From an uncultured Rhizobiaceae group bacterium (GTDB lineage Bacteria; Pseudomonadota; Alphaproteobacteria; Rhizobiales; Rhizobiaceae): DNA of 5,404 bases. Position 1 is the first letter of the stretch. Every line of letters starts with the position of its first letter. The DNA lies in the NCBI GenBank assembly GCA_938030645.1, contig CALHHQ010000071.1, positions 1-5,404 of the forward strand, read 5' to 3'. The notes beneath the pieces were generated by a model. That model worked only from the letters and a program-made list of their open reading frames with translations, was not told where the DNA came from and did not search any database. Made by a program: the position numbers and the translations under genes. Shown here piece after piece: positions 1 to 4,621 of the stretch.

Positions 1-529
1 TGCGCCAAGGAGCAACGTCGAAATAGGTGTCTGGTTTGTAGAACCAGCACGTTGCATTTACGGCGCGTACAGTTCCAATATTGCCCTGTTGAATCATATC
101 ATGGGCCTTGCGAATAAGCGGATTGTGTCGGCGATGATGCCCCACCAGAAGCGCAACGTTGGCGTTTTGAGCCTGTGCCACAAGCGCATGCGCCGCGGCC
201 AGGTCATCAGCCACAGGTTTTTCGATCAGTACGGGAATGCCTGCTTGCACACAGACCATGCCCTGCGCCACATGCAGTTTGGTTGGTGTTGATAAGATAA
301 TGCCGTCAGGGGTTTCAGCGCGGATCATATCTTGCAGATCGTCATAACAGGGTACGCCACGCCGTGCGGCATCGGCCTTGGCCGCTGCGTTGGGGTCCAC
401 AGCCGCACACAGGCTCACCCCTTCGATGCGTTCGATGGCATCCGCATGGCGTTGTCCAACCAGCCCCAGACCTGCAATCGCAAAACGCAGGTGGCCTTGT
501 GTGGAGCCGCTGTTTTCAGATAGGCCCAA
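1..529 (-). CDS. Gfo/Idh/MocA family NAD(P)-dependent oxidoreductase, N-terminal part (3' end outside window)
   Basis: The first 176 residues of a cytoplasmic dehydrogenase are visible, and the gene runs off the left edge. Seen: a beta strand followed by a Rossmann GLGLVG dinucleotide-binding loop (residues 20-25), an acidic D45 after the second strand, and the family motif IEKPV (102-106, with E103-K104-P105). This is followed by GHHRRHNP (130-137) and the start of the C-terminal alpha/beta domain. Family knowledge: members oxidise or reduce sugars, inositols, sugar acids or related compounds with NAD(P). The substrate cannot be read from this half. No ATG lies upstream in frame. The start chosen is a TTG at 529-527, preceded by GGAGGT at 540-535 with about six bases of spacing. 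It is divergent from the GntR-type regulator, which probably controls it. Family call is confident; specific activity unknown. Confidence 0.9.
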   Translation of the reverse strand, partial: MGLSENSGSTQGHLRFAIAGLGLVGQRHADAIERIEGVSLCAAVDPNAAAKADAARRGVPCYDDLQDMIRAETPDGIILSTPTKLHVAQGMVCVQAGIPVLIEKPVADDLAAAHALVAQAQNANVALLVGHHRRHNPLIRKAHDMIQQGNIGTVRAVNATCWFYKPDTYFDVAPWR

Positions 530-534
530 TGGCC

Positions 535-540
535 ACCTCC
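535..540 (-). promoter_or_regulatory. Strong Shine-Dalgarno that sets a TTG start
   Basis: Read on the minus strand, this is GGAGGT, a near-perfect anti-SD match. It lies about six bases before the TTG at 529-527. There is no in-frame ATG or GTG nearby upstream, and the Rossmann fold begins about 14 residues downstream. This makes TTG the best start for the oxidoreductase. Confidence 0.65.
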
Positions 541-609
541 GTCTGTCTGATTGTCCGCGCTTGTGCGCCAGATTCGATCTTGATTTCAGCGACCCTAAGT
601 TAGCAAACC

Positions 610-627
610 GATATAATCAATAATATC
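610..627. promoter_or_regulatory. Inverted repeat, candidate operator in the divergent region
   Basis: GATAT (610-614) and ATATC (623-627) are inverted arms separated by eight bases, and they cover the TATAAT. The central part contains ATAATCAA (613-620), whose reverse complement TTGATTAT recurs at 665-672 inside a second palindrome. GntR-family dimers bind short palindromes in such regions, so this is a plausible operator. The arms are short and AT-rich, so chance is a real alternative. Confidence 0.3.
612..617 (+). promoter_or_regulatory. Candidate -10 hexamer for the GntR-type regulator
   Basis: A perfect TATAAT lies in the AT-rich divergent region, about 110 bases before the preferred regulator start. 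No good -35 hexamer is found 16-18 bases upstream. It may therefore be a weak promoter, one that needs an activator, or a chance match in AT-rich DNA. The hexamer lies inside the inverted repeat at 610-627, so a bound regulator could block it. Confidence 0.35.
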
Positions 628-664
628 ATATATTTTCTGAAATGCAGGATGAACGAAAGAATTG

Positions 665-675
665 TTGATTATCAA
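665..675. promoter_or_regulatory. Palindrome TTGATTATCAA, candidate operator
   Basis: An 11-base sequence with perfect five-base arms (TTGAT / ATCAA) around a central T. It lies between the candidate -10 and the preferred regulator start at 725. The octamer TTGATTAT within it is repeated in inverted orientation at 613-620. A site downstream of the promoter would suit autorepression. If translation instead began at the TTG codons at 662 or 665, this palindrome would be inside the coding region, which argues mildly for the later start. Confidence 0.3.
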
Positions 676-724
676 AAACAATGCTAGGTCATATGAAATT
701 ACAGAAAAAATTCGAGCATCTTAT

Positions 725-1378
725 ATGGCCAAACAAATGCTGACAGTGGGTGCGTCCACGTACGAAACCATCAAGCGGGACATCATCTTTGGCACTCTAG
801 CGCCCGGATCAAAGCTCAAGCTGGACAGTCTGAAAGCGCAGTACGCTGCCAGCGTGTCGACCTTGCGCGAAACGTTAAATCGACTTTCAAGTGATGGGTT
901 CGTGGCTGCCGAAGAACAACGTGGATTTTATGTGACCCCTGTTTCAAAAGAAGATTTGCAGGAAATCGCCAGCCTGCGCGTTTTGCTCGAGTGCCACGCA
1001 ATGCGCCAATCCATCAAGAACGGCGATACAGAATGGGAGGGTGATCTGGTTGCCGCCCACCACAAGCTGCACCGCATGGAAGTGCTGTTACAATCCGGCG
1101 ACGAGACCGAAAAAGAGGCGTGGAAACGGTACGATTGGGAATTCCATCAAGCGTTGATCAGGGCCTGCAATTCGCAAAACTTGCTGTCGTTGCACGCAAC
1201 CATTTATGACAAATACCTGCGGTATCAGATGCTTGTCCTCACCTTTCGTGGTGAAGTTGCGGCGAAAGAACACAAAGACATTCTCGATGCGGCACTGGCC
1301 CGTGATCCTGACACCGCAACGCGCATCTTAGAACGGCATATCTTCGAGGGCCTCGCACATACGTTGGCCGCGATGTAG
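725..1378 (+). CDS. GntR-family transcriptional regulator, FadR/FCD subfamily
   Basis: A cytoplasmic DNA-binding regulator of 217 residues, the usual size for the FCD class. Seen: an N-terminal winged helix-turn-helix (about residues 11-72) with the typical order of a YETIKRDI helix, the LAPGSKLKLDSL segment, a recognition region VSTLRETLNRL and the wing QRGFYV. An all-helical ligand domain follows (about 76-215). It carries R85 in the RVLLE motif and the full metal-site set D137, H141, H183 and H205. Known for the family: a small acid or sugar-acid ligand, often bound through the metal, changes operator binding. The sequence resembles the CsiR-like branch, but this is an impression. The frame stays open back to TTG at 662. 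ATG 725 is preferred because the HTH then starts at a normal distance and GAG at 714-716 gives a weak ribosome site. It probably regulates the divergent oxidoreductase and itself. Confidence 0.9.
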   Translation: MAKQMLTVGASTYETIKRDIIFGTLAPGSKLKLDSLKAQYAASVSTLRETLNRLSSDGFVAAEEQRGFYVTPVSKEDLQEIASLRVLLECHAMRQSIKNGDTEWEGDLVAAHHKLHRMEVLLQSGDETEKEAWKRYDWEFHQALIRACNSQNLLSLHATIYDKYLRYQMLVLTFRGEVAAKEHKDILDAALARDPDTATRILERHIFEGLAHTLAAM

Positions 1379-1655
1379 CTTTGTAGAACGCTCGTTCAGT
1401 TTAAATGCAGATAAACGAAGGTATTTCTTCCCTACGTGGTTTGCCCCAATTCCATCTAGACACTAACACTTATTCTTCTTGGTAATCCGATAACCCGTCT
1501 TCTTGAAAAGGCTGCGTCGGAGTGAATGTCCGCACTGTGAAAGCTACACCGGATCAAATGGGTCAAATCTGACAGGCAGGACAGGGCCGCTAACACGCTG
1601 AAAGATCGGAGTGATTTGGGGGGGCAAAGCAATTTTACAACAAATGCTTAGAAGG
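1379..1655. other. Non-coding gap between regulator and tRNA-Ser
   Basis: I see no credible gene here on either strand: the open stretches are short and lack ribosome sites. Small structures seen are a near-palindrome GAACGCTCGTTC at 1386-1397 just after the regulator stop (too weak to call a terminator), a seven-G run at 1618-1624, and short repeats such as GACAGG twice around 1571-1585. The gap could be decayed coding DNA or the junction of an old insertion beside the tRNA, but nothing in it proves that. Confidence 0.5.
1627..1649 (-). terminator. Weak hairpin downstream of tRNA-Ser
   Basis: On the minus strand, six bases after the tRNA CCA, AAGCATTT can pair with AAATTGCTT across a six-base loop. 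This gives an eight-pair stem with one bulged base. The stem is AT-rich and is followed by only a short T stretch before a C run, so as an intrinsic terminator it is weak. Its position right after the tRNA is the main support. Confidence 0.3.
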
Positions 1656-1745
1656 TGGCGGACAGACAGGGATTCGAACCCTGGAGACGGTCACCCGCCT
1701 ACACACTTTCCAGGCGTGCGCCTTCGACCACTCGGCCACCTGTCC
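1656..1745 (-). tRNA. tRNA-Ser, anticodon GGA
   Basis: A complete 90-base class II tRNA that decodes UCC/UCU serine codons. Seen on the minus strand: acceptor stem GGACAGG pairing with TCTGTCC (one G-T pair), discriminator G and an encoded CCA (1658-1656). The anticodon stem CACGC/GTGTG encloses the loop CTGGAAA with anticodon GGA at 1711-1709. A long variable arm contains a GGCGG/CCGTC stem, as expected for serine. The T stem CAGGG/CCCTG carries the loop TTCGAAT. All arms are intact, so it should be functional. Its 3' end points toward the regulator and oxidoreductase. The 3' ends of tRNA genes are common integration sites, but no second copy of the 3' end is visible in this window. Confidence 0.97.
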
Positions 1746-1779
1746 GCAGTATTGCCCTGATCGGAATATCAGAGAAGGT

Positions 1780-1899
1780 CTAGTAGAAGCCAAAGCTTAA
1801 GTTGCTGCCATCTGGCAAAATAAGAGCAAACAACAGACCAATTGTCAGCGCCATTGCTTCTGTGGAAGCGGCCACGGTATACACATAAGAACGGCCCAT
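1780..1899 (-). CDS. Possible 39-residue small membrane protein
   Basis: An ATG-to-TAG frame of 39 codons lies upstream of tRNA-Ser on the same strand, ending 34 bases before it. I do not recognise it. The product starts MGRSYVYTVAASTEAM and has a hydrophobic stretch (about residues 16-29, rich in L, I, A and F) ending at a proline. It then has a short polar tail ending in aromatic residues (GFY). This is the shape of a single-pass small membrane protein. Against it: no good Shine-Dalgarno precedes the ATG (only AGTTGAAA), the hydrophobic run is short for a membrane helix, and a 39-codon frame can arise by chance. The same DNA could instead hold the tRNA promoter or a 5' leader. Confidence 0.4.
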   Translation of the reverse strand: MGRSYVYTVAASTEAMALTIGLLFALILPDGSNLSFGFY

Positions 1900-2032
1900 T
1901 TTCAACTGCTAAGTGGAACTGTTTCGACAAAACTTTAAACGGGCACAAATCTCGCCTTAAACAACTGGTAACGACACGTTTCAATAGTTAAGTTGTCCTG
2001 CAGAGGGATGGCCAGTTTTCATCTACTGACAC

Positions 2033-2374
2033 GTGCAAAAGGCCCAGGTATTGTTCAGTTTCATTTTTCGTTTTCTGGGGTTTATAATTCTGGCACTTGC
2101 GCTTGTGCTGGCTGTTTTGGACATAACACGCAGCATCACGGCTAGTTCTTTGGTCATCACTTCACTTGGTGATGCATGGGCAGGTTTTAACCCACTCTCA
2201 TTTGCTGCGGCAAAAGACGCGGTAACCAGCGCAGTAAATCCAGTGGTATGGGACGGTGGCTTTGCAGTCTTGTTGGCATTGCCCAGTTGGTTGGTTTTTT
2301 GGCTGTTGGCTATGGTGCTATTGTGGTTGGGACAGAAAAGATCAAACCGGTTTGGCCGTTTTGCAAGCCGTTAA
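2033..2374 (+). CDS. Small two-helix inner-membrane protein upstream of msrA
   Basis: At most 113 residues. Seen: a hydrophobic segment at about residues 10-29, a loop of about 45 residues containing DITRSI and a SLGDAW stretch, a second hydrophobic segment at about 78-99, and a basic tail (QKRSNRFGRFASR). The positive tail suggests both ends are cytoplasmic and the loop periplasmic. It resembles short conserved alphaproteobacterial proteins that I recall being annotated as 'PetM family of cytochrome b6f complex subunit 7', a label that says little about function. Start: GTG 2033 is the longest choice, bounded by an in-frame TGA at 2027, but has no ribosome site. TTG 2051, preceded by AAAAGG (2037-2042) at eight bases, is better supported and would give 107 residues. 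The stop is 25 bases before msrA, so the two genes are probably cotranscribed. Function unknown. Confidence 0.75.
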   Translation: MQKAQVLFSFIFRFLGFIILALALVLAVLDITRSITASSLVITSLGDAWAGFNPLSFAAAKDAVTSAVNPVVWDGGFAVLLALPSWLVFWLLAMVLLWLGQKRSNRFGRFASR

Positions 2375-2399
2375 AAATTTACACCGAAAGGGGTGAATC

Positions 2400-3056
2400 A
2401 TGTTTTTGATAGATCGTTTGACAAGCAAACTCAAAATGCCAACGGCTGAATCAGCGATGCCGGGGCGAGAAGAAGCTTTGCCCACGTCCGAGTTCCATCA
2501 TGTGAATGGACGACCAATTGCAGGGGCTGTTCCTGATGGAATGGAAGAAATTTATATCGGTATGGGCTGTTTCTGGGGCGTGGAACGTTTGTTTTGGGAA
2601 AAGCAAGGCGTATGGGTCACTGCAGTGGGCTATCAGGCAGGCGTTTCACCGAACCCAACATACAATGAAGTATGCACTGGCCTCACAGGTCACAATGAAA
2701 CCGTCCGTGTGGTTTTTAATCCAGCGGAAATCGCGCTGGATCAAATTCTAACGACCTTTTGGGAATCTCACGATCCCACACAAGGCATGCGCCAAGGAAA
2801 TGATACAGGCACGCAATATAGGTCTGGAATTTACACAACATCGCTGGAGCAAAAACAGGCGGCTGAAAAATCGAAAACCGTCTACGCGCAAGCACTGGCA
2901 GAACAAGGGCGTGGCCCTATAACGACAGAGATTCTTGATGCTCCGACATTTTACTTCGCTGACGAATATCATCAACAGTATCTCGCCAAAAACCCAAATG
3001 GTTATTGCAATCTGGCCGGCACAGGAGTTGCCTGTCCAGCACCAACAGTCTCGTAG
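2400..3056 (+). CDS. msrA: Peptide methionine (S)-S-oxide reductase MsrA
   Basis: Repairs oxidised proteins by reducing the S form of methionine sulfoxide, with electrons from thioredoxin. Seen: catalytic C57 in the GCFWG motif (56-60), followed by VERLFW. Y88, E100, D135 and Y140 lie 31, 43, 78 and 83 residues after the catalytic Cys, the same spacing as in the E. coli enzyme (C51, Y82, E94, D129, Y134). C203 (in GYC) and C212 near the C-terminus fit the two recycling cysteines of the three-Cys type. At 218 residues it is the long E. coli-like form. Its N-terminal extension carries the PGREEALP and VPDGME segments and no signal peptide, so it should be cytosolic. AAGGGGTGA (2387-2395) gives a strong ribosome site for ATG 2400. 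It is the middle gene of a probable three-gene operon. No key residue is missing. Confidence 0.97.
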   Translation: MFLIDRLTSKLKMPTAESAMPGREEALPTSEFHHVNGRPIAGAVPDGMEEIYIGMGCFWGVERLFWEKQGVWVTAVGYQAGVSPNPTYNEVCTGLTGHNETVRVVFNPAEIALDQILTTFWESHDPTQGMRQGNDTGTQYRSGIYTTSLEQKQAAEKSKTVYAQALAEQGRGPITTEILDAPTFYFADEYHQQYLAKNPNGYCNLAGTGVACPAPTVS

Positions 3057-3071
3057 CGTTGAGCCTAGATA

Positions 3072-3437
3072 ATGGATCTGAAGGCATTTGATGCTTTTTG
3101 CAATTCACTTCCAGCCACAACGATGGTGGTTCAATGGGGCGATGCGCATGTCTGGAAAGTCGGTGGCAAAGTGTTTGCCTTATGTGGTCCTTGGGGTGAA
3201 GAAAGATCCGACAAGAGTTGGAAGATTGTTTTCAAAACCAGTGATCTGGCATTTCAGATACTAACCGAACAACCTGGCATCGTAACCGCACCATATCTCG
3301 GGCGTTTCAAATGGGTGCAAATCCAAGACGAAAATGCAATGAGCAAAGACGATCTGAAAACGTATATTAAAGCTGCTTATGAAATAGTTTCAAAGAAACT
3401 CACACAGTCTAAGCGCACTGAGTTGGGCCTAATTTAG
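3072..3437 (+). CDS. YjbR/MmcQ family protein (DUF419)
   Basis: A 121-residue cytoplasmic protein of the YjbR/MmcQ family, which has a CyaY-like fold and is often annotated as DNA-binding. The exact role is not established. Seen: the N-terminal pattern LPATTMVVQWGDAHVWKV followed by GGKVFAL (about residues 13-37), the conserved W50-K51 region leading to a FKTSD strand, then APYLGRFKWVQI (73-84) and a closing helix with KAAYEIVSKKL (100-110). These match the usual order and length of the family. ATG 3072 lies 15 bases after the msrA stop, with only a weak GAG upstream, so translation may depend partly on the upstream gene. The last codons overlap a short inverted repeat that may end the transcript. 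Confidence 0.88.
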   Translation: MDLKAFDAFCNSLPATTMVVQWGDAHVWKVGGKVFALCGPWGEERSDKSWKIVFKTSDLAFQILTEQPGIVTAPYLGRFKWVQIQDENAMSKDDLKTYIKAAYEIVSKKLTQSKRTELGLI

Positions 3438-3440
3438 GCC
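3426..3440. terminator. Short inverted repeat across convergent gene ends, weak terminator
   Basis: The sequence is a perfect 15-base inverted repeat, GGCCTAA-T-TTAGGCC. As RNA it would form a five-pair GC-containing stem with an AATTT loop. It includes the YjbR-family stop codon and lies just before the end of the leftward mepA-like gene. On the plus strand it is followed by TTTATCT, a poor T tail. On the minus strand there is no T tail. It may act as a weak terminator for the rightward operon, or termination may rely on another mechanism. Confidence 0.4.
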
Positions 3441-3441
3441 T

Positions 3442-4494
3442 TTATCTCAATCCTGCGGGAGCAGGGCGAAACGTTGGCAGAGCGACCTTGTCAATAACAA
3501 CAGCACTCACAGCTTGAGCAGCTTTTGAAGCAGAAGCGGACGGAATGTAAGCCTGTCCACTTGTCGATCGCCCAGTTCCTGGTGCATTCAAAACAACGCG
3601 ACATTGACGTGGCAGATCAGCCATTTGAATTTGCCGCTTAGGCCTGCGTTTTTTAGGCTTGGCACCTTTTTTGGGTTTTTTGGGGGGGCCGTAGGCCACC
3701 TTAAACCAATAATCCATGCTGGCTTTGTCGCAACCGTATGATGGCACGGGCGCCTGAGGTTTACACCCCGGCGAGCCGGCAGGGCATCCAATACGAATGT
3801 GGAAGTGGTAATGGTGTCCAAACTGGGCACGCACTTTCCCCAGCCATTTAGGACGGTTTGGGTTTTGACGACACAATTCACGCTTGATCGTTGGGTGAAC
3901 GAAGATCCGTTCCACATTTCGATATTGCGCAGCTGTTCGAATGATACCCGCATGCGCTTTCGTAAAACGGCGCTTGTCAATTTGTTGATTGGTCAGCTTG
4001 CCGTTGCTGCGTCTTGCAAGCATGGATGTCGCAGAAAGCTGCTCACGCTCCTTGCGGCTCAATCTGCGGTTGGGCATAGGCGTCAGCCAAACATCGGCGT
4101 CTAACCCAGCTTGGTGGGAAGCATGGCCAGTAAGCATCGGCCCACCACGGGGCTGAGTGAGATCGCCAACAAGTAATCCGTTCCATCCAACTTTTCGCCC
4201 GTCAACGGAGAGTTTTTTCACCAGTTGAATGAGTTCGGGATGTGCCCAATGGCGGTTGCGCGACAGACGCATGGCTTGCCATGTGGCACCGTCATCAGGA
4301 AGTTTTTCAGCACCGGCTACGCAGCCTTTCGCGTATGAACCGAAGACGGCTGGGCGCAATGCTGCGCCATCCCGTTTGGCGCCGAACAATTTTTTGGCTG
4401 GTGTGGCAGCATAGCTGGTGTCAGTCGAGAGAAGTGATGTCGCCCCAGTGCTTGCTGCAACGACAAATGCCAAAATGAAACGGGTAGAGCGCAT
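3442..4494 (-). CDS. mepA: Penicillin-insensitive murein endopeptidase (MepA, peptidase M74), C-terminally extended
   Basis: A secreted zinc enzyme that cuts peptide cross-links in peptidoglycan in the periplasm. Seen: a signal peptide with R5, a hydrophobic core (6-22) and probable cleavage after SYA (about 29). WQAMRLSRNRHW follows, then the metal-site motif HASHQAGLDAD with H127 and D134, and HHYHFH with H227, H230 and H232. The spacings match the E. coli pairs H113/D120 and H206/H209/H211. Six cysteines after the signal (C58, C208, C237, C244, C255, C298) fit the three disulfides of E. coli MepA. At 350 residues it is longer than the roughly 274-residue E. coli protein. A lysine/proline-rich linker (270-287) lies between the last two cysteines, and about 52 residues follow C298. 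ATG 4494 has GAGG at 4506-4503. The gene lies 127 bases downstream of pheT on the same strand and converges with the msrA operon. Confidence 0.93.
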   Translation of the reverse strand: MRSTRFILAFVVAASTGATSLLSTDTSYAATPAKKLFGAKRDGAALRPAVFGSYAKGCVAGAEKLPDDGATWQAMRLSRNRHWAHPELIQLVKKLSVDGRKVGWNGLLVGDLTQPRGGPMLTGHASHQAGLDADVWLTPMPNRRLSRKEREQLSATSMLARRSNGKLTNQQIDKRRFTKAHAGIIRTAAQYRNVERIFVHPTIKRELCRQNPNRPKWLGKVRAQFGHHYHFHIRIGCPAGSPGCKPQAPVPSYGCDKASMDYWFKVAYGPPKKPKKGAKPKKRRPKRQIQMADLPRQCRVVLNAPGTGRSTSGQAYIPSASASKAAQAVSAVVIDKVALPTFRPAPAGLR

Positions 4495-4525
4495 GGGAAA
4501 GACCTCGTGAACAACCTCAAGACTG

Positions 4526-4538
4526 TATTTCGCAAATA
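4526..4538. promoter_or_regulatory. Small palindrome in the mepA leader
   Basis: TATTT-CGC-AAATA is an inverted repeat with five-base arms, about 32 bases before the mepA start. It could be an operator or part of the promoter region, but it is short and AT-rich and no partner protein is known here. Confidence 0.2.
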
Positions 4539-4578
4539 TGACGAATCAAAGTTGCAACAATCTTCCTCATAAATAGCC

Positions 4579-4603
4579 TGATTTTGAATCTTCGACAAAA
4601 TCA
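4579..4603 (-). repeat. Hairpin-forming inverted repeat between pheT and mepA
   Basis: TGATTTTG and CAAAATCA form perfect eight-base arms around a nine-base loop, 18 bases after the pheT stop. The stem is AT-rich and no T run follows on the minus strand, so it is a poor intrinsic terminator. It could protect the pheT mRNA end or mark a partial stop before mepA. Nothing in the gap is a clear promoter. Confidence 0.35.
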
Positions 4604-4621
4604 CAAAGCGAACGTGCAGAA

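Noticed and set aside
89..623. Several plus-strand open frames across the oxidoreductase region
   Set aside because: They are antisense or frame shadows of the minus-strand Gfo/Idh/MocA gene, which has clear family motifs. Their translations show no domain.
662..724. Extended N-terminus of the GntR-type regulator from TTG 662
   Set aside because: The extra 21 residues have no family counterpart, the ribosome site is weak, and the segment contains a likely operator palindrome. ATG 725 fits the domain better.
1566..1590. GGACAGG near 1580 as a partial copy of the tRNA-Ser 5' end or an attachment site
   Set aside because: Only about seven bases match, it corresponds to the 5' rather than the 3' end of the tRNA, and it is within a local GACAGG repeat.
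1495..1600. Plus-strand frame reading LRRSECPHCES, resembling the zinc-ribbon start of an IS1595-type transposase
   Set aside because: The match is only a CxxC and a few residues. The second Cys pair and the following catalytic domain are absent, a stop comes soon, and no terminal repeats were found. Too weak to call a transposase remnant.
1769..1984. 71-codon minus-strand frame upstream of tRNA-Ser
   Set aside because: It overlaps the 39-codon candidate in another frame. Its composition (many Cys, Arg and Trp, no coherent segment) looks random.
2008..2032. ATG at 2008 preceded by AGAGGG as a start for the membrane protein
   Set aside because: It is not in frame with the two-helix protein, the purine run abuts the ATG, and its own frame gives a Cys/His-rich product without recognisable features.
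3588..3980. 130-codon frame overlapping mepA on the same strand
   Set aside because: It is a shifted frame within mepA, whose catalytic motifs and cysteine pattern are intact in the main frame.
4317..4604. 95-codon minus-strand frame over the mepA start
   Set aside because: It overlaps the mepA signal peptide and N-terminal region in another frame and shows no domain.
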